Below, piece after piece: positions 25,211-34,457 of a stretch of 64,000 nt of DNA (its first letter is position 1; each line of letters opens with the position of its first letter). The notes beneath the pieces were generated by a model that saw nothing but the letters and a program-made list of their open reading frames with translations, ran no database searches and had not been told where the DNA came from. A program made the translations under genes and the position numbers. This DNA comes from FW021-bin31 sp964478125 (lineage in GTDB: Bacteria; Bacteroidota; Bacteroidia; Chitinophagales; Chitinophagaceae). The stretch lies in the NCBI GenBank assembly GCA_964478125.1, contig CAYZGR010000005.1:34403-98402 (forward strand), written 5' to 3'.

Positions 25211-25453
25211 ATGGGGTGGTTCCTGACCATAAAACACAGGCTCTTTTTGCGCTGGACTATCCGGAGGATTTTATATTCTCTGGTAGGCGGATGGATCATG
25301 ATCCAATCTATTATAGAACATAGATGGTGGCTGGCCGTTGCCGGCCCTTATTTCTTTTTTATGGGTCTGTTTGCCTATGGATGTGGGGGAGGAGCCTGTA
25401 ATGCACCACAATATGAAACAGGAAAAGCTGATTTTACTCCCGATCAGGAGTAA
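25211..25453 (+). CDS. Small membrane protein with Gly/Cys-rich end
   Basis: An 80-residue protein starting MGWFLTIKHRLFLRWTIRRI with two hydrophobic segments (about residues 19-33 and 41-57) and a GLFAYGCGGGACN motif. It recalls small DUF2892/YgaP-type membrane proteins of Bacteroidota. A longer frame to 25064 is open but would run into the ftsX promoter region, and AATAAGG precedes this ATG directly. The function is unknown. Confidence 0.6.
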   Translation: MGWFLTIKHRLFLRWTIRRILYSLVGGWIMIQSIIEHRWWLAVAGPYFFFMGLFAYGCGGGACNAPQYETGKADFTPDQE

Positions 25454-25602
25454 ATACGAAAAAGTCTTGTAGGATTGCTGAAAAGAAAACGTAAAATCAT
25501 TTTTTGAATATTAAATTCCCTTATTCCCGTTTTGGATTTGGTATTTCGTAATACGGCATCCTCTCTACTGTTCTTGTCCCCCTGATTTCCCCTACGCTAT
25601 CT

Positions 25603-27258
25603 TTACCTCTCCATCAGTTCTTTTGCATTTTCTAAGGCTGCGGCTGTGGGGCTGTCGCCGCTGAGCATACCGGCAATAACTTCTATGCGTTCCTCTTTTG
25701 TCAGGCGCCGGATGCCTGTTATTACGCGCTCCTTTTTCATCGTTTTATATACTTGAAAATGGGTATTTGCTTTCCCGGCAATCTGTGGTTGATGAGAAAT
25801 GCAGATCACCTGATGATCAGAGGCCAATCCTGCAAGAATAAGCCCTACCTGGCGGGCGGCCTCACCGGAAATACCGCTTTCGATCTCATCGAAAATGAGC
25901 GTAGGCAGCATGCCTTTGTCTGCTATAAGCGACTTGATGCACAACATTAATCTGCTCAACTCTCCCCCGGAAGCTACTTTACGAACGGGCAGGAAGCGTC
26001 CACTCTTGTTGGCGTCAAATTCAAATGAAACGACATCCTGTCCGGATGCTTTTAAGTCGGCCCGATCGAGCTGAACCCTCATCCGGGCATTGGGCATTCC
26101 CACCCGCCGCAGCAGTTTTTGCAGATCATTGATAAAGGGCCGTACCTGCTTCTCCCGTACTTCGGAAAGCTTGTTAGCCTGTTTTTGGGAGGCTTCTTTT
26201 TGTTGGTTCCTTATTTTGATGGCCTCTTTTAGCTGTTCGTCCGTATTTTCAGCTTCCCCAAGTTTTTGCTGCAAGCTTTCTTTCAATTTCAATAATTCGG
26301 TTGTCGTTTGAAGGCGGTGTTTCTTCAATAGTTTGTAACCCGTGCTTATACGTTCCTGAATAAAAGCGATGCGCTCCTCATCGTATTCCGTATGGTCATT
26401 GATCTGTTGTAGTTCGTCGGCAATATCCTGCAGCTCAATCCGGGATGAAGCAAGCCGGTTAAGCAATTCGGGGATTTTTTTGTGGAAAGGAGCCAGCCTT
26501 TCCAGCTGGTTTTGTGCAGTATGTAGTTGAGACAATACGGCCGCGTCGTTGAGTTCCAGAAGTTCGTTTGTAACTTCCAGCCCTCTTTTCAGGTCTTCTG
26601 TATGGGTGAGTACCTGAAGTTCGTCTTCGAGTTCCTCCAGTTCATTTTCCGAGAAGCGGGCTTCTTTTAGTTCTTCATATAAGAAGCGGTCATAATCCTG
26701 TTCTCTGGAAAGCTGCTCCGATTTTTCAGTCAACGTTTCGCAGAGGTGTTTGCTTTCGAGATATTGTTGATATTGTTTTTGATAGGCATGCACCTCTTTT
26801 TTTTGTCCGGCAAGCAGATCAAGGACCTGTAATTGGAAATCTGCTTGTCCGAGTTGCAACGTATCAAATTGTTGATGAAGATCCACCAGCAGGCCGGTAA
26901 AGGCGGAAAGTTGTTGCAGATTGACAGGTGTGTCGTTTATAAAAGAGCGTGATTTTCCGGCAGGGCTGATTTCCCTGCGTATAAGGGTTTCGGCAGCGTA
27001 ATCCAGTTCGTGTCTTAGAAAAAACCGTCGGATCTCGGGATCTTCCGGAAGTCTGAAAAGGCCTTCAATGATGGCTTTTTTGCCTTTTTCACGAAGGGCC
27101 CCCCTGTCTGCCCTTACTCCCAAGATGAGGGACAATGCTCCCAGAAGGATAGATTTTCCCGCACCCGTTTCTCCTGTTATTACGTTCAGGTTATCGGAAA
27201 AACGAACGGTCACCTCGTCAATAATGGCATAATTTTTTATGTCAAGCTGTAATAACAT
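25603..27258 (-). CDS. recN: DNA repair protein RecN
   Basis: An SMC-like ATPase acting at DNA double-strand breaks. The 551 residues begin with the RecN N-terminus LLQLDIKNYAIIDEV and the Walker A loop GETGAGKS (residues 29-36), continue with two long coiled-coil stretches (about 150-370), and end with the ABC signature VASGGELSRLMLC and Walker B LIFDEIESGISG. It follows an outer-membrane-type gene by 8 bases and is probably co-transcribed from a promoter upstream of that gene. Confidence 0.97.
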   Translation of the reverse strand: MLLQLDIKNYAIIDEVTVRFSDNLNVITGETGAGKSILLGALSLILGVRADRGALREKGKKAIIEGLFRLPEDPEIRRFFLRHELDYAAETLIRREISPAGKSRSFINDTPVNLQQLSAFTGLLVDLHQQFDTLQLGQADFQLQVLDLLAGQKKEVHAYQKQYQQYLESKHLCETLTEKSEQLSREQDYDRFLYEELKEARFSENELEELEDELQVLTHTEDLKRGLEVTNELLELNDAAVLSQLHTAQNQLERLAPFHKKIPELLNRLASSRIELQDIADELQQINDHTEYDEERIAFIQERISTGYKLLKKHRLQTTTELLKLKESLQQKLGEAENTDEQLKEAIKIRNQQKEASQKQANKLSEVREKQVRPFINDLQKLLRRVGMPNARMRVQLDRADLKASGQDVVSFEFDANKSGRFLPVRKVASGGELSRLMLCIKSLIADKGMLPTLIFDEIESGISGEAARQVGLILAGLASDHQVICISHQPQIAGKANTHFQVYKTMKKERVITGIRRLTKEERIEVIAGMLSGDSPTAAALENAKELMER

Positions 27259-27266
27259 AAATTGGA

Positions 27267-27860
27267 TTAGAAATCCCCCCGGCGAAATTTTTCATGCAGG
27301 CCATGGGCAGGTAAAAATATCTGGAACCCCACGTTAAGTCCCAGGCGGTTAATCGTTGTTGCATTCCCAAAACCAAGGACCAGGTTATAATCCAAAGAAG
27401 CATCCAGGGATATGCCCCGTGTAATGAAGTAGGAAATGCCGGGGCCTACTTTAATTCCCAGCCCATTGGTACTTCCTCCTCCTTTACTGTGAGAAACGCC
27501 CTGGAAGCCTACGAATCCATCCACAAAAAAAGCGGCATGGGATGAAAAATTCAATTCTTCAGGGGTGGAAAAGTAATATCTGACCCAGGGCCCGATGCCA
27601 TAAGAGAAAGTAGTTGGTGCATTTTTGGTGGCGGTCAACCCTAAATCTACCATGGCGCCCAAAGCCAGATTATTTTCAATAAAATAAGCCGCACCCGGAG
27701 TCAGTTCAAAATTAAAAACATTGCTGTGATTTTGAAAGGCGGCGCCTATATTGGCTACTTGTGCACCTATCATAAGGCTCCCTTTCTCTGTTTGAGCGGT
27801 GGCCTGCTGAAAGCCGATGAGCAGGATCAGCAGGGGAAGTACAAAACATATTTTTTTCAT
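27267..27860 (-). CDS. Outer-membrane beta-barrel-like protein
   Basis: A 197-residue secreted protein with a clear signal peptide (MKKICFVLPLLILLIGFQQA, cleavage near TAQT). The mature part alternates polar and hydrophobic residues with many Gly and aromatic girdle residues, as in eight-stranded barrels (GPWVRYYF, GIKVGPGISYFITRGISLDASLDY). It fits the broad outer-membrane/porin-family barrels of Bacteroidota, without a known ligand. ATG at 27860 is preferred over a start at 27884 because it sits directly before the signal peptide. Confidence 0.8.
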   Translation of the reverse strand: MKKICFVLPLLILLIGFQQATAQTEKGSLMIGAQVANIGAAFQNHSNVFNFELTPGAAYFIENNLALGAMVDLGLTATKNAPTTFSYGIGPWVRYYFSTPEELNFSSHAAFFVDGFVGFQGVSHSKGGGSTNGLGIKVGPGISYFITRGISLDASLDYNLVLGFGNATTINRLGLNVGFQIFLPAHGLHEKFRRGDF

Positions 27861-27881
27861 CTTTCGCAATTTATAAAGTTT

Positions 27882-27913
27882 CAAAATTATAGGGTCTTGC
27901 GTAAAGAAACAAA
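27882..27913 (-). promoter_or_regulatory. Bacteroidota-type promoter for barrel gene and recN
   Basis: On the minus strand TTTG (27913-27910), a 20-base spacer and TAATTTTG (27889-27882) match the consensus. The start codon at 27860 lies 21 bases downstream. Confidence 0.65.
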
Positions 27914-27999
27914 ATTAGTAAATCTGGAGTGGGAAGTGGAGCCTCAAACAATTTTGATCAATGGATGTTAGAATTCCATTAACCTTTTAATTTGATCTT

Positions 28000-28488
28000 A
28001 TGTTTTGTTCTGTCGAAGATTTTGCCAATACCTGGACTGTTGAAGCGCAGAAGACCAAAAAGTTGTTTAGCGCTTTATCCGATGATAGTTTGAATAAAGA
28101 ATTACTTCCTGAGTATAAAACCATTGGCAGGCTGGCATTGCACATGATCAACAACCTTTGCAATACCGCTCCCCGATTAGGTTTTAATGAAATTGAAAAA
28201 CCGGAATCCGGAGATACGGCCAAAGGCCTGGCCGCGGATTATAAAAGGGTCTCTGATGATTTCCTGAGGCAGATACAATCTAACTGGACAGATCATATGC
28301 TTAAGGAAAAGATATCCCTCTTTGGGGCAATGTTCACGCGCTCCGAAGCCCTGGGCGTGATACTGCTTCATCAAATTCACCACAGAGCCCAAATTACCGT
28401 ATTAATGAGGCTTGCAGGACTGGGCGAGATACCCGGAATGTACGGACCTTCCGCCTCCGATCAAAGAAAGGAAAAGGAAACTCCTTAG
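28000..28488 (+). CDS. DinB-family protein
   Basis: A 162-residue four-helix protein of the DinB/YfiT-like superfamily, whose members bind a divalent metal through three histidines and often act as thiol transferases. The likely ligands are the His of GRLALHMINN (about residue 48) and the HQIHHR motif (about 126-131). It is a single-gene unit with no informative neighbours. The substrate is unknown; some family members use bacillithiol or mycothiol. Confidence 0.83.
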   Translation: MFCSVEDFANTWTVEAQKTKKLFSALSDDSLNKELLPEYKTIGRLALHMINNLCNTAPRLGFNEIEKPESGDTAKGLAADYKRVSDDFLRQIQSNWTDHMLKEKISLFGAMFTRSEALGVILLHQIHHRAQITVLMRLAGLGEIPGMYGPSASDQRKEKETP

Positions 28489-28640
28489 GCGCGTGGCCCT
28501 AATTTTTAGTTTCTTTTGACCAAAATCACAAAATATCAATAGCCAGATAAGAATCAGTTTCTAAACTTCAACTTTCAAGTTATCCCACTTAAAATAGGCG
28601 CTTTCGGATTAGATTGGTTTCCGGATCCGCCAAATTGAAT

Positions 28641-30152
28641 TTATATTTCATAAATATGCTCGAATTTTTCCCGCACATACTCCATATAGAAATTAAAGCT
28701 CAGGGGTTGTCCGGTTACTTTTTTACAGAGTTCTTCAGATAGATAGATCCTCCCCTTGCGGTGGATGTTTGTTCGAAGCCATTCGAGTAGCCCGGATAAA
28801 TTTCCCATCTCGATTTGCCCTTTTAGATCGGGCAGTTGCTTTTGAACGGTATTAAAAAACTGTGTCGCATAAAAACTACCGAGTGAATAAGTGGGGAAAT
28901 AACCAAAACTGCCGTGGCTCCAGTGAACGTCCTGTAGCACGCCATTTCGATCATCCGGCACCGTAATGTCCAGGTAGGTTTTATACATTTCATTCCAGGC
29001 CTGTCTTAAATCCCGGGTTTGCAGATCTCCCGAAATCAATCTTTTTTCCAATTCATAACGGATCATGATGTGAAAATGATAGGTCAGTTCGTCTGATTCT
29101 GTACGGATCAGCGAAGGTTGTACTTTATTGATGCCTTTATAAAATTTTTCCAGACTGATGTCCGAAAGTTGTGCTTTGAAAACATTCTTTAATTCGGGAT
29201 AAAAATGTTTCCAATAGGCGAAGCTTCTGCCCACGTTGTTTTCCCAGAGCCGGGATTGAGATTCATGGATGGAAAGAGAGGCTGCCGCGCCTGCCGGCAA
29301 TCCGTATTGCTCTTCAGGAAGACCTTGTTCATAGAGTGCATGTCCCCCTTCGTGTATACAACTCCAGGTCATATTCCCAAGATCATTTTCATCAATGCGG
29401 GTGGTCACGCGGACATCTTTCGGATTAAAACTCGTAGTGAAAGGGTGCTCGGAAATATCCTGTCTCCCGGCGTTAAAATCGTATCCCATTTTGCTCAACA
29501 ACATCAGTCCGAATTGCCATTGTTGATCTTTATCAAAATATTGATATAGAAAATCATTGTCTACTTGGGGCTTTCCCAGGAGTTTGTCCAGAAAGGGTTT
29601 GAGCTCTTTTTTTACCTGTTTAAAGAGGATATCTAACATTTCAACCGTTGCTCCTTTTTCGTAATCGTCCAAAAGTGCATTGTAAGGATGTTCGGTGTAG
29701 CCCAGCAGTTCAGCTTCTTGTCGTTTGAGCGCCACCATCTTATGCAGTGCCGGTTCGAAAACCTGGAAGTCGTTTCTCTTTCTGGCTGCTATCCATGAAT
29801 GATAACACTCGGAAGTAGCCATAGACAGTTGGTGTACAAAGCCGGAAGAATACTTTTTTCCTTTTTCATAATCTTCTAAAATTCGTTTCACGTTTTCTCT
29901 TTGCAGGGGGCTGAGCGTGCCGTCTCCTTTCAATTGATGTAGCAGATCTCCCAGCGAATCATCAGTAAAGAGATCATGGGCGATGGTAGATAGGGTGGCC
30001 AGCTGTCTGCCTCTGAACCCGGCGCCTTTCTCCGGAAGGTAAGTTTCTTCATCCCAGTTGAGTACCGCAGCCGCGTTATTGAGGTCCGCTATTTTTTGCA
30101 TTTTGGTAGTGAAAGCCTCATACAATGTATTTGTACCTTGTGTGGTGGACAT
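28641..30152 (-). CDS. M32 family metallocarboxypeptidase
   Basis: A 503-residue thermostable-carboxypeptidase-1 (Taq) family enzyme, a cytoplasmic zinc peptidase that trims C-terminal residues. The zinc motif HEGGH is at residues 267-271 with catalytic Glu268, and the downstream IHESQSRLWEN motif supplies the third ligand. The DDYEKGATVE and GSFGYFPTYSLGSFYA segments are also typical, and length agrees with the family. It is monocistronic, diverging from the nif3-like gene. Confidence 0.95.
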   Translation of the reverse strand: MSTTQGTNTLYEAFTTKMQKIADLNNAAAVLNWDEETYLPEKGAGFRGRQLATLSTIAHDLFTDDSLGDLLHQLKGDGTLSPLQRENVKRILEDYEKGKKYSSGFVHQLSMATSECYHSWIAARKRNDFQVFEPALHKMVALKRQEAELLGYTEHPYNALLDDYEKGATVEMLDILFKQVKKELKPFLDKLLGKPQVDNDFLYQYFDKDQQWQFGLMLLSKMGYDFNAGRQDISEHPFTTSFNPKDVRVTTRIDENDLGNMTWSCIHEGGHALYEQGLPEEQYGLPAGAAASLSIHESQSRLWENNVGRSFAYWKHFYPELKNVFKAQLSDISLEKFYKGINKVQPSLIRTESDELTYHFHIMIRYELEKRLISGDLQTRDLRQAWNEMYKTYLDITVPDDRNGVLQDVHWSHGSFGYFPTYSLGSFYATQFFNTVQKQLPDLKGQIEMGNLSGLLEWLRTNIHRKGRIYLSEELCKKVTGQPLSFNFYMEYVREKFEHIYEI

Positions 30153-30263
30153 GATCCGTTTGTTTAAGTGTTTTTATATGCAATTGGAATGCAAAAATGA
30201 GAAAAAATTGGCATGATCCTCCTCATTATGGATGTTTTGAAAGATTTTTCAGAGATCCCAAAG

Positions 30264-30295
30264 TTGAAAGTTTTAACTATGAAGTATTACATTTG
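30264..30295 (+). promoter_or_regulatory. Bacteroidota-type promoter immediately before nif3-like gene
   Basis: TTG at 30264-30266, a 21-base spacer and TACATTTG at 30288-30295 match the consensus. Only five bases separate the -7 element from the ATG at 30301, so the mRNA would be leaderless or nearly so. Confidence 0.6.
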
Positions 30296-30300
30296 CTTTT

Positions 30301-31398
30301 ATGAAAATACAACAGATCATTAATTGTATTGCACAGTCCGCTCCTTTAATCTATCAGGAATCCTATGATAATTCAGGTCTGTTGACCGGAAGCCCGGATT
30401 GGGAGGTTTCTAACGCTTTGATCACCCTGGATGTTACTGAAGCCGTGGTAGAGGAGGCGGTTGAAAATAACAGCAATCTGATCATCGCCCATCATCCCAT
30501 CATTTTTAAGGGGTTGAAAAGATTAACCGGGGAAAATTATGTGGAACGGACTGTCATTAAAGCGATTAAGAACGATGTTGCCATTTATGCTGCGCATACC
30601 AACCTGGATAATGTGAAATGGGGCGTCAACAACATAATCTGTGAGAAACTCGGACTTATCAATCGGCGGATTCTTTCCCCTGCGGCTACCGGTTTACGCA
30701 AGCTTTATACTTTTGCCCCGGTAAAAGATGCTGAAAAGGTCAGGGATGCACTGTTTGAAGCAGGGGCCGGCCATATTGGCAATTACAGCGAAGCCAGCTT
30801 TAATTCAGAGGGTATTGGAACTTTTAAAGGGGAGGAAGGCGCCCATCCGCATGTTGGAGAAAAGGGCAAGCGACATCGGGAAACGGAGATGAAAATTGAG
30901 GTGATTTTTCCCCGGCATTTGGAAAAGCAGCTTATAAATGCCCTGATAGCGACGCACCCTTATGAGGAGGTTGCTTATGATGTGGTAAGCCTTGAAAATG
31001 TGAATGCAAATATAGGCAATGGGATGATAGGGGAATTTGCGGAACCTGTTGACGAGGAAGACTTCTTGCAATATCTGAAAGAGCAGATGCAAACGGGATG
31101 TATCCGGTATACTTCTCTAAGGAATAAATTGGTGAAAAAAGTGGCCGTATGCGGGGGGGCGGGAAGTTTTCTGCTGAAGGATGCCATTCGGGCGGGCGCC
31201 GATGTATTCGTGAGTGCCGATTTTAAATACCATGAATTCTTTGATGCTGATAACCAGATTGTTATAGCTGACGTGGGCCATTATGAAAGCGAACAATATA
31301 CCCTGGATATTTTTCATAAATTAATAACGGAAAAATTTCCTACCTTTGCACCCTTGAAATCCAATATTCGCACGAATCCAATAAATTATCTTCACTAA
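30301..31398 (+). CDS. Nif3-like dinuclear metal center protein
   Basis: A 365-residue protein of the Nif3/YqfO family, which forms hexamers with a two-metal site. Metal-ligand motifs are visible: IIAHHPIIFKG (about residues 60-70), AAHTNLDN (about 99-106) and, near the C-terminus, DVGHYESEQ. The middle region (about 130-235) is the extra CutA-like domain of longer members. Family members have been linked to GTP cyclohydrolase-like or NIF3 regulatory roles, but the function is not settled. The zinc-ribbon gene follows after six bases, a pairing I know from other Bacteroidota. Confidence 0.92.
   Translation: MKIQQIINCIAQSAPLIYQESYDNSGLLTGSPDWEVSNALITLDVTEAVVEEAVENNSNLIIAHHPIIFKGLKRLTGENYVERTVIKAIKNDVAIYAAHTNLDNVKWGVNNIICEKLGLINRRILSPAATGLRKLYTFAPVKDAEKVRDALFEAGAGHIGNYSEASFNSEGIGTFKGEEGAHPHVGEKGKRHRETEMKIEVIFPRHLEKQLINALIATHPYEEVAYDVVSLENVNANIGNGMIGEFAEPVDEEDFLQYLKEQMQTGCIRYTSLRNKLVKKVAVCGGAGSFLLKDAIRAGADVFVSADFKYHEFFDADNQIVIADVGHYESEQYTLDIFHKLITEKFPTFAPLKSNIRTNPINYLH
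31341..31348 (+). promoter_or_regulatory. Possible internal promoter -7 element
   Basis: TACCTTTG lies inside the 3' end of the nif3-like gene, 56 bases before the zinc-ribbon gene. It fits TAnnTTTG but has no TTG at the right spacing, so it may be chance. Confidence 0.25.
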
Positions 31399-31404
31399 TA
31401 AGGT

Positions 31405-32169
31405 ATGGCAAAAGAGACAACAAAAGCAAAAGAATTTTCAGTAGAAGAAAAGCTGGCCGCCCTTTTAAGACTTCAGAAAATTGATTCCAAACTGGATGAA
31501 ATTACCATACTGCGGGGAGAGCTGCCTATGGAAGTTAATGACCTGGAAGATGAGCTGGAGGGACTCAATACGCGTTTGGCCAATATTGATGCTGAAATTG
31601 AAGGTATTGAAGCTTTTATTGTAGAAAAGACGAACGCCATTAAAGATTCTGAAGCGCTCATCAAGAGATATGAAAAACAGCAGGATAATGTAAAGAATAA
31701 CCGGGAATTTGAAGCCATTTCCAAAGAAATTGAGCATCAGGGACTGGAAGTACAATATAGCGAGAAGCAGATCCGTGAAGCCAAGGCCAAAATAAAACAG
31801 AAGGAAGAAGCTAAAATGCTGGCTCAGAAGGGGTTAAAAAATCGCCAAAGTGATTTTAAGCATAAAAAAGTGGAACTGGAGAAAATTATTGGTGAAACGG
31901 AAGAGGAAGAAAAGAAGCTGGAAGACCATTCTGAAGAAGCGCGTCAGGAGGTGGTTCCCCGTTTGCTTACCGCTTATGAGAAGATCCGCCGTACTTATCG
32001 CAATGGTTTGGCTATCGTGAGCATTGAGCGGGAATCCTGCGGAGGCTGTTTTAACGCGATACCTCCCCAGGTACAGGCCGAGATCCGCCAACGCAAGAAG
32101 ATCATTGCCTGTGAAAATTGCGGACGGATACTTGTAGACCCGGAGTTATACGAATCTGTAGCGGTTTGA
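31405..32169 (+). CDS. Coiled-coil protein with C4 zinc ribbon
   Basis: A 254-residue protein of the DUF164/CT398 type. A long antiparallel coiled coil (about residues 15-190, rich in Glu, Lys and Leu) is followed by a four-cysteine zinc ribbon: CGGC near residue 212 and CENC near 235. Such proteins are thought to bind nucleic acids or act as adaptors, with no firm function. It begins six bases after the nif3-like gene and ends before a strong terminator. Confidence 0.9.
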   Translation: MAKETTKAKEFSVEEKLAALLRLQKIDSKLDEITILRGELPMEVNDLEDELEGLNTRLANIDAEIEGIEAFIVEKTNAIKDSEALIKRYEKQQDNVKNNREFEAISKEIEHQGLEVQYSEKQIREAKAKIKQKEEAKMLAQKGLKNRQSDFKHKKVELEKIIGETEEEEKKLEDHSEEARQEVVPRLLTAYEKIRRTYRNGLAIVSIERESCGGCFNAIPPQVQAEIRQRKKIIACENCGRILVDPELYESVAV

Positions 32170-32193
32170 TCGCGAACGGCACAAATTTTGAAC

Positions 32194-32223
32194 AGGACAC
32201 TCAACCGGGGTGTCCTTTTTTTT
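32194..32223 (+). terminator. Rho-independent terminator
   Basis: AGGACAC (32194-32200), a nine-base loop, GTGTCCT (32210-32216) and an eight-T run. It ends the nif3-like/zinc-ribbon transcript. Confidence 0.9.
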
Positions 32224-32254
32224 ATGCTAAATATTAACTGCTGAAAATTCCTAT

Positions 32255-33760
32255 ATGCTTTGGTCCGGAAAATTACGATTCTTGTTGTTGCTTGCATTAC
32301 TGGCGCCTTGTATAGCGTTGGCCGCGCGGCCTGTCTTTGACTTTAATGAAAATTGTAAAGAAGCCTACCATGAAATTATTCAGCTTCGAGTGGACGATGC
32401 CCGGCAACTTATTGAGCAGGAAAAAAAAATAAATCCTGAAAATCTTACTCCTTATTTCCTGGAGAATTATATCGGTACTTTTAAACTGTTATTCAATGGA
32501 GACAGATCGGATTATGAAAAGTACCTGAATCTGAGTGATAAACGCTTGTCGCGAATTAAAAAGGGCTCTTCTGATTCTCCGTATTATCTGTTTTTTCAGT
32601 CTGTGATGAACCTCCAGACGGCAGCCTGTAAGTTTAAATTTGGGGACAAGGTCAGTTCTTTCTGGTACATTCGGCGTGCCTATTTACAGATCATTGAAAA
32701 CAAAAGTAAATACCCCCATTTTGGACCGAATAAAATCATTATGGGTCCCATGCAAGCCCTTATTGGAAGTATCCCTTCCAATTACCGCTGGGCCATACGT
32801 TTGCTGGGCTTTAAGGAGGGAAGTATTGCCAGGGGGCTGAAGCTCATGCATGCTTTTCTGACGGAAGATCAGGGTGAAGAAAATTTTTTTAAACAGGAAG
32901 CCGTATTTTATTACGTATACATGGTATTTTATCTAAAACACCAGCCTGATAGCGCTATCGCGATCATCAAAAGACGGGGACTGGATCTGAAAAACAATGC
33001 ACTGTATGCATTTATGGCGGCTAACCTCTATATGAACGATCATGCCGCTGCAGAGGCGATGAAAATACTGAAGGAACGACAACATAGCAGCGCTTATTTG
33101 GATATTCCCGTTATGCATTATGAGCTGGCCACCGCTTATTTATATCATCTGGAACTGGATAATGCACTGAAAGAATATAAAAATTTTCTTAAGGATTACA
33201 AAGGAGGCCTGTATGCAAAAGACGCCCTGTTCAAGATAAGCTGGATTTATTTTTTGAAGGGGAATAAGGCGGAATCCATAAAATATCGGGATCTGGTTCT
33301 CTCCAAAGGAAGTAGCGTTACGGATGCTGACAAGGTGGCAGTAAGAACGGTAAAGAACAACCAGTGGCCGGATAAAACCATTTTGAAGGCCCGGCTGCTA
33401 TTCAGTGGCGGATATTTTGAAGAGGCATTGCATCAACTTTTGAGTAGGTCCGTAGAAGATTATAAAAGTCTGGTAGACAAGGTAGAATATACTTATTTTC
33501 TTGCCCGTATCAGGGATGAAATGGGGATGGACGATCAGGCGCTTCTGCTTTATAAAGCTACGATTGAAGGGGGGCAGAGCCTTCCTGAATATTTTGCAGC
33601 GCGCGCGGCTTTACAAACGGGTTTTATCTATGAAAAAAGGGGAGAGGTGCAAAAAGCCATAACGTATTTTCAGAAATGCCTGGATATGCCCAATAAGGAA
33701 TATAAAGAATCATTGGATCAACGGGCGAAATCGGGGATAAACCGCCTGAAAACAAAATGA
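32255..33760 (+). CDS. Secreted tetratricopeptide-repeat protein
   Basis: A 501-residue protein with a signal peptide (MLWSGKLRFLLLLALLAPCI, cleavage after about ALAA). The rest is helical with TPR-like units, for example near 285-345 (ELATAYLYHLELDNALKEY and LFKISWIYFLKGNKAESIKY) and at the C-terminus (ALQTGFIYEKRGEVQKAITY). It probably lies in the periplasm or on the envelope and mediates protein contacts. I do not recognise a named family. It starts 31 bases after a terminator, so it has its own promoter, which I could not identify. Confidence 0.75.
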   Translation: MLWSGKLRFLLLLALLAPCIALAARPVFDFNENCKEAYHEIIQLRVDDARQLIEQEKKINPENLTPYFLENYIGTFKLLFNGDRSDYEKYLNLSDKRLSRIKKGSSDSPYYLFFQSVMNLQTAACKFKFGDKVSSFWYIRRAYLQIIENKSKYPHFGPNKIIMGPMQALIGSIPSNYRWAIRLLGFKEGSIARGLKLMHAFLTEDQGEENFFKQEAVFYYVYMVFYLKHQPDSAIAIIKRRGLDLKNNALYAFMAANLYMNDHAAAEAMKILKERQHSSAYLDIPVMHYELATAYLYHLELDNALKEYKNFLKDYKGGLYAKDALFKISWIYFLKGNKAESIKYRDLVLSKGSSVTDADKVAVRTVKNNQWPDKTILKARLLFSGGYFEEALHQLLSRSVEDYKSLVDKVEYTYFLARIRDEMGMDDQALLLYKATIEGGQSLPEYFAARAALQTGFIYEKRGEVQKAITYFQKCLDMPNKEYKESLDQRAKSGINRLKTK

Positions 33761-33865
33761 TACGTTAAAAACTGTTAAAATTTATGAAAATCAGAAAGCA
33801 CCCTATTTCCTGGTGCATATTTTGTTATACTTTTGTATTAAGCGTTGAACTAAATCGGGTTTCTA

Positions 33866-33896
33866 TTGTAAAATTGTTAAAGTTTTCTTATATTTG
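33866..33896 (+). promoter_or_regulatory. Bacteroidota-type promoter before the T9SS-domain gene
   Basis: TTG at 33866-33868, a 20-base spacer and TATATTTG at 33889-33896. The ATG at 33905 is only eight bases downstream, giving a very short leader. Confidence 0.6.
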
Positions 33897-33904
33897 AGCG
33901 TACC

Positions 33905-34276
33905 ATGTACAAGAAATTGACCACACTACTTCTTCTATTACTTTGCAGTGCATCTTATGTCAGCGCTCAAAGTAAGTATACGCATGGAAACTTTACTTCA
34001 CACGAAAAGGAACAACAAAAGGAAAAAATTTTAAAAGTTTATCCCGTTCCGGCGACCACCCAGATTCATTTTCAGATCCAGCATAGTAATAACGCAGGTA
34101 CCTATGAAATTATTGTATATAATTTTCTGGGGAAAACTGTAGATAAGATAACGGGCTTTCAGAACCAAAAAACACTGAGCCTGAAAGATTATTACAGCGG
34201 TATTTATATTTATCAACTGCGTGATAAAAAAGGGCATCTTATAGAATCGGGTAAGTTTAATGTGGTGAAGCAGTAA
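33905..34276 (+). CDS. Minimal T9SS-secreted protein (sorting domain only)
   Basis: A 123-residue protein with a signal peptide (about residues 1-21, ending VSAQS) and, from about residue 44 to the end, a type IX secretion C-terminal sorting domain: KVYPVPATTQIHFQI, then a YNFLGKTVDKI strand and a DYYSGIYIYQL strand. These motifs match the type A sorting domains of Bacteroidota. Only about 20 residues lie between signal peptide and sorting domain, so there is no obvious cargo. It may be a surface peptide, a decoy or a remnant of a longer protein. Confidence 0.82.
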   Translation: MYKKLTTLLLLLLCSASYVSAQSKYTHGNFTSHEKEQQKEKILKVYPVPATTQIHFQIQHSNNAGTYEIIVYNFLGKTVDKITGFQNQKTLSLKDYYSGIYIYQLRDKKGHLIESGKFNVVKQ

Positions 34277-34457
34277 AAGCTTACTCATGCGATATAATAT
34301 ATCAGGCCCTTCTCCGGGTTTGATCTTTTGACTTTTCTTCTCTGTCATTTTGTCCTGGATATGGTTTTTGGCAATAAAATTGCCCTTCCCCTATGCCTGA
34401 AGTAGTCCCTTATGGAATCTCAAAGGGCTTTATAATGATATTAATAATGGTTTATTT

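Noticed and set aside
34277..34457. Possible CIRCE or heat-shock operator before grpE
   Set aside because: No TTAGCACTC-N9-GAGTGCTAA-like inverted repeat was found in the gap.
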